Shown: piece by piece, positions 8,346 through 17,636 of the stretch
How positions within the stretch are numbered: position 1 is the first letter of the stretch
Layout of the letters: each line of letters starts with the position of its first letter
Assembly (NCBI GenBank): GCA_001898225.1
Contig: MKTJ01000015.1
Location: forward strand, 1 to 64,000
DNA length: 64,000 nucleotides
Source of the DNA: Chloroflexi bacterium 54-19
GTDB lineage: Bacteria > Chloroflexota > Chloroflexia > Chloroheliales > Chloroheliaceae
Reading direction: 5' to 3'
Notes under the pieces: model-generated
Told to the model about the DNA's origin: nothing
The model's database searches: none
The model's input: the letters and a program-made list of their open reading frames with translations, nothing else
Made by a program: the position numbers and the translations under genes

Positions 8346-11180
8346 ATGAACGAAAGAAATTATCAACCAGCAGAAAATATCAGGTATATCGGGACACCTG
8401 AACCGGAACCCCCTCCCATTCCAGGCCGCTTTGAAGTAATCAGGCTGCTCTGGTCGGAGAGGTTTTTGTGGGTTTACGAAGTCAGGGACCGTCGCTCGGA
8501 TAGAATGGCGCGACTCTGGCTCGAACAGATTTCCTCCGATTTCGAGCAGCATAACAAGCGCATCCTCGGCCTGCTTAATTTACACCATCCCAATTTGTGG
8601 CCGGTCTTTGATGCCTTTGAGTACGTCCGGGCCCATATCCGCTACCGGGGTATTCTCAGCGCCATGCCGGACCCGGATTACTTACCCTTGCGGACTCTGC
8701 TGGCCGGGTCGGTGAGCGTCCAGGTGGCCGGGCAAATCTGCCGCCAACTGGCTTTAGCGTTAATTTATTGTCATTCCCAGAAAATTATCCACGGCCACCT
8801 CCAACCGGTTTTTATCTGGGTCAACCCCGCCGGAACCGTCCGCCTGGAAATGTTTGTTCCCCTGCCGCGCCGCCCCGATTCTCCCCTGGTAAGTTGGGAC
8901 AAGGATAGTCCTCCCGGTTTTCTGGGCACGGCTTATACCAGCCCGGAGCAATTGATAAAAGGTTCGCAACCCGACCCTCGCATTGATGTTTATTCGCTGG
9001 GGGTCATTGCCTATGAGTTGCTGGCTGGGTTCAACCCGTTCCTGGGCACCAGCGATTTTTCCAGCCTGGTGCGCCATTCCTACAAACCCATCCCGTCGCT
9101 CCATGAAATCAATCCTTCTGTGGGGTTGGGCCTGGAAGCGGCGATTGCCGGGGCCATGGTAAAAAATCCCGATGGCCGTTACCCTACCGTCCTCGATTTT
9201 ATTAGCCGGTTTGAAATCGGTCTGGTTGGCGATCTCCAAAATCAGTTAACACCTCAAAGCTACCAGACCATGCACCAATTGCTCGAGGAAAGCCAGGCGA
9301 TGGCTGCCGAGGCCTTAAATTTCCCCTCCCATCCCCTGGCCGAACCACCGGTCCATGAACCAGTTCAAGGGCCAGCCCTGGCGGCTCTACCAGTTGCCCC
9401 GGAGCCTCCCCAGGCGGCCCCTGGGCAAACCGTCCTTGAAGTTGTTCAACCGCCGCCTGGCCCGGTGGTTCAACCTCAACCGGTAAAGCCTGCCCCGGCC
9501 CGTCCTGCTACCAGGACTGCGGGGAAGCAGCGTTCGAGGGTAGCCACTAACCAGGGTGGCTTCCTAAAGACTTTTCCTTTTGTACCCGCTATTTTGATAC
9601 TGAACCTAATCTTGATGGTCTTTGTCAGCCTGTTGTTGCTAAACAGGTCCAATACAGTCCCGCCGGTCCCCACCCCGGCCAATTCCGGCCCGGCGGCTTC
9701 GATAGAATATCCGACCATTCCCCCGGCGGAATTGACCCGGTTGGCCCATTCTGCTACTGCCCAGGCCGGGGTCTTTATTTCCCCGACCCCTGCCGACCTG
9801 ACCTTATCCGCAGCCACACCGCCGCCCGAAAGTTCACCTGTGCCGGTTACTTCCCCGCCTGAAAATAATCCAACCCTGGCTCCTACCCTGCCACCGGACA
9901 CAACCCTGGCCGGGGCAGAAACCGTTGCGCCGACTACCCCCGGCCCTGCCCTCAATTTTAGCCCGCCCGATAATTTTGCTACCGGCTCTGATACTTCCGC
10001 CAACCCCCAGGCGGCGGCTGACCGTTCTTTTTTTAACGACGCCAGGGGGCAGGAAACCCTGGCGACTTACCAGGCTGACCTTAACCGCACCCCCGATGAC
10101 CCCGCCACCCTGCGCCGGTTGGGCCGGTTTCTCTACCTGTGGGGCCATCCTACCCAGCCGGATGCTATCACCGTCCTGGAAAAAACCGTCTCGCTAAATG
10201 GAAATGATGCCCTGGCCTGGTCTTACCTGGCTTTTGCTTACTTTGGCAATAACGACAATTCAAAAGGGGCGGCGGCAGCCTCACAGGCGGTCTCCCTGGC
10301 CCCGGACCTGCCGGAAGCTCTGGCCGCGAACGCGCTCTCCCTTCTTTATGGGGGCCAACCCTCGTTAGCGGTAGGTGAGATAACCAGGGCCGCCGGTCTG
10401 AGCGCCGCCAACCCTAATTTTTGGGTCTATTTGGCGCGTTACCAGATTGTCAGAGCCGATGGTGATTTGAGCGGGGCCCTGACCCTGCTGGATACCCTGG
10501 TTCAAAGTTCTCCGGGTATAGCCGGGTTTTATTGCGCCACAGGCGAAATCTTATGGATGCAGGGGCAGGCTAATTATACCGAGGCGCAAACCTGGCTCCA
10601 AAAAGGTTTGAGCCTGGACCAAAACCTGTATTGTTTGCACTCCAACCTGGGCTGGATTTATTACCAGCAAGGCGACCAGCCCCAGGCCCAGAAGGAATTT
10701 GACCTGGCCCTGCAAAACAATCCCGGCGACGCCAGGGCTTTGACCGGGAGCGGCTATATTCTGCTGGACCGGAGAGATTACGCCGGGGCACAAGTATTCT
10801 TGGAAAAAGCCGCCCGCCTGGGGCCTCCCAACGGTCAGACCCTGACCGACCTGGCGGCCATTAGTTTAGCCCTGGGGGATAATGCTAAAGCCCAGGAATG
10901 GGCCACCAGGGCCCAGGAGGTTTTACCGGATTACCCTGAAGCTTATTACAATGCGGGGCTGGCTTCTTACCGCCTGAACGATTTTGAAGCAGCCGTCCGC
11001 AACCTGCAAAAGGCCGTAGAATTATATCCTTCCAGCGCTTCTTACCAGGAAGCTTTAGCCTTTGCTTTTTACGGGCTTAAAGATTTCCCCAATGCCCGCC
11101 TGGCAGCCCAGGCCAGCCTGGCTATCCAGCCTGATAACCCGAACCTGGAAGACCTGCTAAATAAACTTGGCGCTAATTAA
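8346..11180 (+). CDS. Membrane pseudokinase with extracellular TPR domain
   Basis: A protein of about 944 aa. Residues 25-290 have the fold of a bacterial Ser/Thr kinase: glycine-loop-like start, LHHPNLWPVFDAFE, HSQKIIHGHL, GTAYTSPEQ, DVYSLGVIAYELLAG and a C-lobe ending at DGRYPTVLDF. The catalytic loop reads HGHLQPVF at residues 149-156 instead of HRDxKxxN. The DFG position is LEMFV, and no VAIK lysine is evident (MARLWLEQ). It is therefore predicted inactive. A Pro/Ala-rich segment (about 325-395), one TM helix (about 412-432), a Pro/Thr-rich linker to about 560 and tandem TPRs to the C-terminus follow, placing the TPRs outside the cell. I use the ATG at 8346; a TTG at 8334 is in frame. Role unknown; scaffolding of surface-glycan assembly is inferred. 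Confidence 0.85.
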   Translation: MNERNYQPAENIRYIGTPEPEPPPIPGRFEVIRLLWSERFLWVYEVRDRRSDRMARLWLEQISSDFEQHNKRILGLLNLHHPNLWPVFDAFEYVRAHIRYRGILSAMPDPDYLPLRTLLAGSVSVQVAGQICRQLALALIYCHSQKIIHGHLQPVFIWVNPAGTVRLEMFVPLPRRPDSPLVSWDKDSPPGFLGTAYTSPEQLIKGSQPDPRIDVYSLGVIAYELLAGFNPFLGTSDFSSLVRHSYKPIPSLHEINPSVGLGLEAAIAGAMVKNPDGRYPTVLDFISRFEIGLVGDLQNQLTPQSYQTMHQLLEESQAMAAEALNFPSHPLAEPPVHEPVQGPALAALPVAPEPPQAAPGQTVLEVVQPPPGPVVQPQPVKPAPARPATRTAGKQRSRVATNQGGFLKTFPFVPAILILNLILMVFVSLLLLNRSNTVPPVPTPANSGPAASIEYPTIPPAELTRLAHSATAQAGVFISPTPADLTLSAATPPPESSPVPVTSPPENNPTLAPTLPPDTTLAGAETVAPTTPGPALNFSPPDNFATGSDTSANPQAAADRSFFNDARGQETLATYQADLNRTPDDPATLRRLGRFLYLWGHPTQPDAITVLEKTVSLNGNDALAWSYLAFAYFGNNDNSKGAAAASQAVSLAPDLPEALAANALSLLYGGQPSLAVGEITRAAGLSAANPNFWVYLARYQIVRADGDLSGALTLLDTLVQSSPGIAGFYCATGEILWMQGQANYTEAQTWLQKGLSLDQNLYCLHSNLGWIYYQQGDQPQAQKEFDLALQNNPGDARALTGSGYILLDRRDYAGAQVFLEKAARLGPPNGQTLTDLAAISLALGDNAKAQEWATRAQEVLPDYPEAYYNAGLASYRLNDFEAAVRNLQKAVELYPSSASYQEALAFAFYGLKDFPNARLAAQASLAIQPDNPNLEDLLNKLGAN

Positions 11181-11198
11181 AAGTCAGGAGCCTTAAAA

Positions 11199-11729
11199 AT
11201 GGCCTTTAATTATTCGGAAGTGGGTGCTTATATAAACTTGCAGCTTAAAGAATTGGAAAGCTTGCTGAACGAAACCCGGCAGGCTATCGAAACGCTGCAA
11301 CATACCCGCAACCTGCTTGAACAGCACCAGTACACCATTTTGCGCCTGGCCCAGGTCGAGGCCCAAATGAAATCCCTCGATAACCGGATGGTCGAAATAG
11401 CCGAAAATCAGCGCTTGCTTGACCCCAAATTACAGAATCGAAGTCTGGAAACGGGAGCACTGCCTGGCCGAATCACTTTTGCCCAGGCTCGCAAGGCCGG
11501 TTTTTCCCAGAAATTGCTCCGGCCCAAAAACGAGGCTGGGAATACCTTTTTGAAGCCGGATAATACCCCAACCGGGACGCAACACGTCATATCCCAGCTC
11601 GAACAGCTTCAGCTAAGCAACCTGTATATGGCCCAGGAAAATTTATATCGCCAGCTCGAAAAAGAATTGAAAAGCCTGGAAAGCCAGCTTGCCCTGACCG
11701 GCTTTAAGGAAACCCCGCTTAGGTCCTAA
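11199..11729 (+). CDS. Hypothetical coiled-coil protein
   Basis: A 176-aa protein I do not recognise. It has no signal peptide or TM segment. Residues 10-70 (LKELESLLNETRQAIETLQ and onward) and the C-terminal 40 residues show heptad-like spacing of Leu/Ile and charged residues, indicating a helical coiled coil. The middle is polar and probably unstructured. The ATG has AGGAG 9 bases upstream and lies 18 bp after the pseudokinase-TPR stop, so the two are probably co-transcribed. A cytoplasmic partner of the pseudokinase is one possibility (inference only). Confidence 0.72.
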   Translation: MAFNYSEVGAYINLQLKELESLLNETRQAIETLQHTRNLLEQHQYTILRLAQVEAQMKSLDNRMVEIAENQRLLDPKLQNRSLETGALPGRITFAQARKAGFSQKLLRPKNEAGNTFLKPDNTPTGTQHVISQLEQLQLSNLYMAQENLYRQLEKELKSLESQLALTGFKETPLRS

Positions 11730-11765
11730 GTATGCCTCCCGTCCGCAGCGGCCTGATAATAACAT

Positions 11766-13631
11766 TCAGGAGGCCGGTTTCAAGACGTTAAGCTCATCTT
11801 GCAGTCGGGAGTCTCCCGGAAAATAGGACCTGGCCTTTTCCAGCAAGGCCACCGAGTCATTGGTCCGGTCGTGGCGCTGGTAAAGCATTACCAGGTAGTG
11901 ATAGCTATCCCAGAGATAAGGGTCAATTTCAATCGCTTCCAGGAAATACAGCTCCGCACCGAGGTCGTTATCGCTATCAAGGCTGCGCCGCCCCCGGTTT
12001 ACAAAGAGTGGGGCCGCCTGGGCTCTCCGCCAGAAAGCAACCGCTTCCGCCTTATTCCCCGTGTTAGCGACCAGGTCCCCCAGCATGAGTAAACTTCGCC
12101 GGTCCCCAGGATGGTCATTAATTACCTCTCTCAACAGTTGGGTATCGTTTTTCTGCCAGGCCACCCAGGCTTCTGCCCGCCGAGGTACCCCGGTCCACCC
12201 AACACTATTTTCCGCGGCTCTGTACAGTTGCTCGATGCTATCCAGCGAGGTATTACCTGTACCCAGCCAGTTTTGTTCGCTTGCCAGCCCGGCCATGTTA
12301 ACCGTGGCGAACCCCGCAAATTGCCAGACCAGTACACCGGTTAAAATAATCCCACCTGAAGTTACGGCCAGCTTTGCAGACCGGGACCCGGCTTTATACC
12401 AGCGGGCTATCCTGGCCGGGTTTATTTTCGAGTAAAATTGCCCCGGCCTGTTCCGGGTATAGACGGCAGCCACCAACGCCAGGGGAAACCAGAACAAAAA
12501 GGTAAACTGCTCGTTCCAGGGGTTGAATTCGGTAAACCCGAAGATAAACATCGTTGCCGAGGCTGCCAACCCACCCTGCCCCAGCAAAACGGCTTTTGCA
12601 TTTTGTTTTTCGGAGGGGTCGGGCGAAGCGGTAAAAAGCTCTCTTTTCTGGAAGGAGCGCTTTATTAGCCGGATAAGCTGGCTAAAGATAAGCGCTATCC
12701 CCAGGAACCCGGTCAGGCCCGTTTCACCATAAATTTGTAGAAAAATATTGTGGGCGTGCTCCTGGGAAGCCCGGCCACTCACTGCCGATGGGTCGATATA
12801 GAAAGGGTAGACGGACTCGAAATTTCCAGGGCCAAACCCGGTTAAAGGCACGTCCCCCAGCATGTAAAAGGTGTTTCCCCAGATTTCCAGGCGGTTCCCA
12901 CCGTTCTCATTGAGCAGCCGTTCGGGCGTGAACAACTGGTACTGGCCGCTGATAACAAGGTACACCCCGGTAATGGTCAGCAGAATTACACCCCAGGTGA
13001 TGATAAAGCGAAAACTTAGTTTGGATTTTCCTGTCCAGGTGAGCGCTATCAGCAGCACGCTCCCGGCAATGAAAGCGACTAACCCACCCCGGCTGTTGGT
13101 TACAAGGAGCAACCCGAACATTGACAGGCCGGTTAACCGGCCGAGCCAGCGTACCCACGGCCTTGCAGCAAATAAGCCGTAGTTGAGGGCCAGCACACCG
13201 AAGACCGCTAGCATTCCGGCCAGGGTATTGCGGTGCATTTTCAGACCTTCCAGTTGCGGGCTCAAATGCAGGTCGAGTTTTAATATTGTGTCGGAGATGG
13301 AATTACTCCTTAAATAATCGTCATCAAGGTTGCGAGCGCAAATCCAGCCGACCAGCATCAGAAAAGTGCAGAAGCCCAGCATGAGGTAGTAAAGATAGGT
13401 GGTCTTCCGGCCAATCCCTACGATTACCCAGAAAAGGAGAAATCCGACCACCAGCCAGAAGACCCTGAGGTCGTTACCGTGTGCGAACCAGGCGCTGGTA
13501 AGCAGGCCCAGGCCATACAAAAACATTCCATAACTGAACAGGGGGAGCCGGGCCGGGTTTAACCTGGCGAAAATCTTCGGTTTTTGGTTAGCTCCTTCAG
13601 AATCGTTCGGCGGCAGTGAGGGGGAGCGCAT
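11766..13631 (-). CDS. O-antigen ligase/polymerase family protein with C-terminal TPR
   Basis: A 621-aa membrane protein. About ten or more TM helices span residues 25-440. The large loop holds a Wzy_C/WaaL-type signature: LEIWGNTFYML, TGFGPGNFESVYP, and then HAHNIFLQIYGETGLTGFLG, with the histidine implicated in glycan transfer in the family. The last ~150 residues form a soluble, outward-facing region with TPR-like spacing (WRRAQ, AELYFLEAIEIDPYLWDSYHYL). It should polymerise or ligate lipid-linked oligosaccharide at the outer membrane face. A second family member lies at 31509-32939, so the two presumably act on different substrates or as ligase and polymerase. It converges on the coiled-coil gene with a 36-bp gap. 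Confidence 0.88.
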   Translation of the reverse strand: MRSPSLPPNDSEGANQKPKIFARLNPARLPLFSYGMFLYGLGLLTSAWFAHGNDLRVFWLVVGFLLFWVIVGIGRKTTYLYYLMLGFCTFLMLVGWICARNLDDDYLRSNSISDTILKLDLHLSPQLEGLKMHRNTLAGMLAVFGVLALNYGLFAARPWVRWLGRLTGLSMFGLLLVTNSRGGLVAFIAGSVLLIALTWTGKSKLSFRFIITWGVILLTITGVYLVISGQYQLFTPERLLNENGGNRLEIWGNTFYMLGDVPLTGFGPGNFESVYPFYIDPSAVSGRASQEHAHNIFLQIYGETGLTGFLGIALIFSQLIRLIKRSFQKRELFTASPDPSEKQNAKAVLLGQGGLAASATMFIFGFTEFNPWNEQFTFLFWFPLALVAAVYTRNRPGQFYSKINPARIARWYKAGSRSAKLAVTSGGIILTGVLVWQFAGFATVNMAGLASEQNWLGTGNTSLDSIEQLYRAAENSVGWTGVPRRAEAWVAWQKNDTQLLREVINDHPGDRRSLLMLGDLVANTGNKAEAVAFWRRAQAAPLFVNRGRRSLDSDNDLGAELYFLEAIEIDPYLWDSYHYLVMLYQRHDRTNDSVALLEKARSYFPGDSRLQDELNVLKPAS

Positions 13632-13742
13632 AAATATAATAGGCCCTTCTGTTTTTATACGGGACGCTTAAAAATATAAACTTGATGGAATAAAAAATAG
13701 TAGCTGAGCAACGTAACAGGAGAAAACCGCTTAAACTAAAAT

Positions 13743-14279
13743 TTAATTGCCTGGCCTTGAGGTCACAAACGGTGATGCCACCAGGCTATCCTCTATCAGG
13801 GTTCCGCGTCTTAACTGACTATATTCGCGCCGGAAATAGATTAACGGTTGGGAAAATTGGTCCATCCCGGCGTGCAGGACATCGCCCGTAAGAATCAGGT
13901 GGTCGCCACCCGGAAACCGGTCGGCTAACCGGCATTCCATGGTAGCGACAGCTTCTGTCAGGAGAGGTACGCCGGATTGGCCCGAAAAATAGGGAACGGT
14001 GGTGAACTTGGTAAGGCTCCGGGTGGCAAAATGCCGGGAAAGCTCCGCGCCATTCTCGTCGAGAATATTGACGCCAAAATACTCCGATTGTTCGAGCAAA
14101 CTCAGAAAATAAGAATTTTGATTTATACAAACAAGTATCTGGGGAGGCTCCATTGATAAAAAACAAAATGAGCTAACCGTGATTCCGTGACAAAAGTCGC
14201 CTTGCCTTAGAGTAAGAATCACTACCCCGGAAGCAAATTGGCTCATCAGTTGCCTGTAAAGGGCCGGATTTACTGTCAT
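13743..14279 (-). CDS. Flavin reductase family protein (FMN-binding split barrel)
   Basis: A 178-aa protein matching the flavin reductase domain. LMSQFASGVVILTLRQGD opens the barrel; HGITVSSFCFLSMEPPQILVCIN is the flavin-binding stretch. FGVNILDENGAELSRHFA is a further family block, and DHLILTGDVL forms the last core strand. It would reduce free or bound FMN with NAD(P)H, usually to feed a two-component monooxygenase, but no monooxygenase is nearby. It is co-directional with the downstream O-antigen ligase gene across a 111-bp gap and may share its transcript. A link to glycan synthesis is not evident. Confidence 0.9.
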   Translation of the reverse strand: MTVNPALYRQLMSQFASGVVILTLRQGDFCHGITVSSFCFLSMEPPQILVCINQNSYFLSLLEQSEYFGVNILDENGAELSRHFATRSLTKFTTVPYFSGQSGVPLLTEAVATMECRLADRFPGGDHLILTGDVLHAGMDQFSQPLIYFRREYSQLRRGTLIEDSLVASPFVTSRPGN

Positions 14280-14616
14280 ACCTTACCTATCTATGACTAA
14301 ATTTTGAAGAACAGCCCTGTCCCTCCTTCGGCTACATCATCTGTAACATATGGTAAAAAAGAAAGATTAAAACCCCTTTTACCCTGGCCGGATCTTTAAT
14401 TAATATAGTTTCATTTTCGAAAAATTAAGATTTTTCTCAAATACTGGCGGTTCTATTTATTCCAGGCAGGCGCTATCCAGTGAACACCCTTTAATTGGCC
14501 TGGCCCGGTCATTTAATACCGTGTTTAAGCCTGAACCAGATAATGTTACTGGATTAAGGTAACCGCCCAAACCTGTCAAATCCCCCAAAGTTTTAAGCAA
14601 AAAATTGGAGTCGTTT
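14280..14616. promoter_or_regulatory. Divergent intergenic region, flavin reductase / GT2
   Basis: About 337 bp, AT-rich around 14390-14460, between divergent starts. It should hold both promoters. No specific operator or RNA element was recognised. Confidence 0.4.
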
Positions 14617-15579
14617 ATGAACCAGCAGGGAACCGAGACCGACCTCAGTATAGTCATTGTCAACTGGAATACCCGCCAGCTTTTGCTTGACACATTGGAA
14701 TCAGTTTATGCTAACCCGCCTGGCTCTTTTAGCTTTGAAATAATCGTTGTTGATAACGGTTCCTCCGACGGCAGTGTCGAAGCCGTGGCCGCCGGTTATC
14801 CCCAGGTCCGCCTTATCGCTAACCGGGACAACCGGGGCTTTGGCCCGGCCAATAACCAGGGTTTGAAAATAGCCGGGGGGCGTTACAGCCTGTTGCTCAA
14901 TAGCGATACCCTGGTCCAGCCCGGCACTCTCGCCCGAATTATCGAGTTTATGGACGCTCACCCGCGTGCCGGTCTGTGCGGCATTCAAATTTTGAACCCC
15001 GACGGCAGTTTTCAGGGTTCGTATGCGCCTTATCTTAATTTCTGGCGAGAAATTCTGATTGTAACCGGCCTGGGACGGCGTTTGCTTAGAAAGCCCTATC
15101 CCAGTTTTGGGGTTAAACAGAGCCAGGTTACCCGGCGGGTCCAGACTATCCAGGGGGCCTTCATGTTCGCTCGTTCCGCCGCCTTAAAAGAGATTGGCTG
15201 GCTGGATGAGCAGTTTTTTATGTACGGGGAAGAAAATGACCTGGGCAAACGCCTGGAGCAAAAGGGCTGGCAAACTTACTACCTGGCCCATATTAATATC
15301 ATTCACCTGGGGGGACAGAGTACGCGGAAAAACTGGACGAAAATGACCTGGCAGCTTCAAAAAAGCAAAGTCCTGCTTTACCGGAAACATTATGGCAATA
15401 TCTCGGCGGTAGGGTTCAAGCTTTTGATAAGCCTGGCGATTCTATCGAAATATCTAATCGCCAGCCTCAAGCAAGCCAGACCTGCCTGGTTAAAGCCCCG
15501 GCGCGGTGCGCCTGCTTCGACTTCAAACCAGCGGGCCTGGCTGAACTGGTCCGAATTCCAACAGTTCTGGTCAGCCTGA
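14617..15579 (+). CDS. Family 2 glycosyltransferase (rhamnosyltransferase/WbbL-like)
   Basis: A GT-A transferase of about 320 aa. LSIVIVNWNTRQLLLDTLES begins the fold. VVDNGSSDGSVE binds the nucleotide, NRDNRGFGPANNQG and LLLNSDTLVQPG carry the metal-binding region, and EQFFMYGEENDLGKRLEQ is the conserved acceptor-side acidic motif. This motif set is typical of WbbL-type rhamnosyltransferases that extend lipid-linked oligosaccharides on the cytoplasmic face. The ATG at 14617 has TTGGAG 7 bases upstream and is preferred to the in-frame TTG at 14605. The gene stands alone, ending at a hairpin shared with the converging histidine kinase gene. Confidence 0.92.
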   Translation: MNQQGTETDLSIVIVNWNTRQLLLDTLESVYANPPGSFSFEIIVVDNGSSDGSVEAVAAGYPQVRLIANRDNRGFGPANNQGLKIAGGRYSLLLNSDTLVQPGTLARIIEFMDAHPRAGLCGIQILNPDGSFQGSYAPYLNFWREILIVTGLGRRLLRKPYPSFGVKQSQVTRRVQTIQGAFMFARSAALKEIGWLDEQFFMYGEENDLGKRLEQKGWQTYYLAHINIIHLGGQSTRKNWTKMTWQLQKSKVLLYRKHYGNISAVGFKLLISLAILSKYLIASLKQARPAWLKPRRGAPASTSNQRAWLNWSEFQQFWSA

Positions 15580-15602
15580 ACCTTACCGGGTCGGGCCGAG
15601 TC

Positions 15603-15644
15603 AAGAGGTAGCCGGTAAAATTCTTAACAGGCTACCTCTTTTCT
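15603..15644. terminator. Bidirectional intrinsic terminator
   Basis: Perfect 11-bp arms at 15603-15613 and 15630-15640 enclose a 16-base loop and are followed by TTTTCT on the plus strand. It lies between the ends of the converging GT2 and histidine kinase genes and probably serves both. Confidence 0.8.
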
Positions 15645-15652
15645 AAACCTTT

Positions 15653-16519
15653 CTAGTAACCGGCGGGTAGCGTAAACCAGAAACGGCTCCCCTTACCCAA
15701 CTCGCTTTCTACCCCCATTTCACCTCCGTGTAGTTCGATCAGGCCAAAGGCAATATTGAGCCCCAAACCGTACCCACCCCGGTAATGTTCGGCTGAGTCT
15801 TTAACCTGAAAGCGCCGCTCGAAAATGTGGGCCTGGTCTTCCGGGCTGATACCCGGCCCCTGGTCAATTACTTCGACCAGGTAATCATTATTTTGTAATT
15901 TCAACTTCAGGGCAATTTCGCCGCCGGGCGGTGAGAACTTAACCGCGTTTGTCATAAGGTTGTATATGACCTGTTGCAGCCGGTTGGTCGAGCCCAGCAC
16001 CAGACATTCGGGTCCGCTCAACCCCTCGCCGGTCAGTGACAGACCCGAAGCCTGGCATAATAATTTGAACTGGTTGAATACGTTCCTGACCACGTCGCGT
16101 AAATTCACCACTCTCAAATCTATATCGAGTTCCTGGTGGGCCAGTTGGGTATCACATAACATATCCTGTAAAAGCACCTGGGCCTGTTTGATACCGCAAA
16201 TGGCGCCGTTCAGATAATCCTGTTCATTATCGCTATCAATTTCACCGGGCCGGTTGAGAATGTAGCTGATAAAACAGGAGGTTACCTGTAAAGGATTGTT
16301 CATTTCGTGGGCAATAGTGGCAATCCGTTCGTTGAGTTGCTCGTTTTCGTGATTGGTTTTGAGCAACAAATCGTTCAAATTTTGTTCGTTAGAATGGGCT
16401 GCCTCCAATTCCTGCTGCAAATAGTAAACCTGGTGAGCAAGGGATTTACACCTGTCTTCCGTAAACGAATCGGGGTAATGCAGGGTCGAGTTCAGATGGA
16501 TCGAAGAATCTATAACCAT
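15653..16519 (-). CDS. Soluble sensor histidine kinase
   Basis: A 288-aa HisKA/HATPase_c protein. The N-terminal 60 residues form a coiled coil (YYLQQELEAAHSNEQ...) with no TM helix or recognisable sensor domain. The H-box IATIAHEMNNPLQV has His71 as the autophosphorylation site; the N-box LMTNAVKFSPPGGEI, G1 DQGPGIS and G2 GGYGLGLNIAFGL bind ATP. It is predicted to be cytoplasmic and to phosphorylate the regulator encoded 42 bp upstream on the same strand. With so short an input region, the signal must come from a partner protein or a small ligand (inference). The gene order is regulator then kinase. Confidence 0.93.
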   Translation of the reverse strand: MVIDSSIHLNSTLHYPDSFTEDRCKSLAHQVYYLQQELEAAHSNEQNLNDLLLKTNHENEQLNERIATIAHEMNNPLQVTSCFISYILNRPGEIDSDNEQDYLNGAICGIKQAQVLLQDMLCDTQLAHQELDIDLRVVNLRDVVRNVFNQFKLLCQASGLSLTGEGLSGPECLVLGSTNRLQQVIYNLMTNAVKFSPPGGEIALKLKLQNNDYLVEVIDQGPGISPEDQAHIFERRFQVKDSAEHYRGGYGLGLNIAFGLIELHGGEMGVESELGKGSRFWFTLPAGY

Positions 16520-16561
16520 TGCTTTACCTACCTTCCGGCTAAATTGTGAGGGGGAGCGTGC

Positions 16562-17275
16562 TTAACCTGCGGCCTGTTTTAAGTCGCTCGGCTTGCACAT
16601 TCGATAACCGCTTCCGATAACGGTTTCGATATATTGGGGTTGGTTGGGGTCAATTTCTAGCTTTTTGCGTAACCGGCGGATGTAGACATCTACCACGTTA
16701 CTGGCCCCGCCGTACTCGTAACCCAGGGCGATTTCGGCAATCCGGGACCGTTTGAGGACAATTCCGACGTTAGACATCAGGCAACTTAGGATTTTCATCT
16801 CGGTGGGGGTAAGCTGGATGACCTGGTTTCCGCGCAGCTTAATTTTTAATTCGCCCACATTCAGTTCCAGGTCGCCAACCTTGATGTAGTCCTGGACCAG
16901 GTGATGCTGGACGTAGCTGCTCCGGCGCAGGACCGCTTTAACCCGCTCAATAAGTTCGTTGAACTCGTAGGGCTTGACAATATAGTCATCCGCGCCGTAC
17001 TTGAACCCGGTCAATTTGTCCTGAAGGGTGTCGCGAGAGGTCAGCATGATAATGGGGATATGGTTCGATTCCTCGACCAGCTGCCGGCAAAAGGTGAAAC
17101 CATCGCCGTCCGGCAGGGATACATCGAGGATAATCAGGTTAGGGGTATCATTTTTAAGGACAGCCCGTGCTGCCCGTATACTTTCAGCCAGAGTAACGGA
17201 AAACCCTTCCCCTTCCAGCAGCACACTCAGCATTTTTCTCGAAAGGGGCTCGTCTTCAACCACTAAAATATTCAT
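16562..17275 (-). CDS. OmpR/PhoB-family response regulator
   Basis: A 237-aa two-domain regulator. The receiver domain (1-115) has the acidic pair in VVEDEPLS, the phospho-acceptor Asp51 in LIILDVSLPDGDGF, the switch Thr in IIMLTSRD and Lys in DDYIVKPYEF. The C-terminal winged helix (about 130-230) has the family pattern LTPTEMKILSCLM and VVDVYIRRLRKKLE. It should bind tandem direct repeats as a dimer and control transcription. It is followed 42 bp downstream by its probable kinase. The adjacent 1.1-kb intergenic region contains palindromes and 22-bp-spaced direct repeats, which are candidate binding sites for this protein or another regulator. Confidence 0.94.
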   Translation of the reverse strand: MNILVVEDEPLSRKMLSVLLEGEGFSVTLAESIRAARAVLKNDTPNLIILDVSLPDGDGFTFCRQLVEESNHIPIIMLTSRDTLQDKLTGFKYGADDYIVKPYEFNELIERVKAVLRRSSYVQHHLVQDYIKVGDLELNVGELKIKLRGNQVIQLTPTEMKILSCLMSNVGIVLKRSRIAEIALGYEYGGASNVVDVYIRRLRKKLEIDPNQPQYIETVIGSGYRMCKPSDLKQAAG

Positions 17276-17618
17276 GGTGTTACCTCAATAACAAGGGTAG
17301 TTTAAAGCCAAGATTTAAGTCAGAATTGATAAAATGAACATATAAACTGGATAACTTAGGTTCTTATATAAAGGTCTGAACCTAATGGTAGGACTAATTT
17401 GATATAAGGGATCCATTCACGGTTTTGCAATAATAAAATTTACCAAGCTTAAATTTCTTAACAAAACCATCAGAACAATTGTGTATTCTTGAAAAATGCG
17501 TAACCCGAAATTACAGCATAATTGCTTATGCGGTTCGAAATCATCTGCAACATCGCTCTAGATGATTTACCTTCATTATGAATACGCTCAGGAGTCATTA
17601 AGAAGCCAATAGGAAGCC

Positions 17619-17636
17619 AGTAACTGTCCAGTTACT
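17619..17636. repeat. Perfect palindrome, candidate operator
   Basis: AGTAACTG and CAGTTACT are exact inverted repeats separated by TC. The size and symmetry are those of a dimeric regulator site. It lies about 345 bp upstream of the response regulator start. Confidence 0.5.

Noticed and set aside
8760..9239. 159-codon open frame antisense to the pseudokinase gene
   Set aside because: It is the reverse strand of a well-supported kinase-fold domain, has no ribosome site or family features, and mirrors the codon bias of the real gene.
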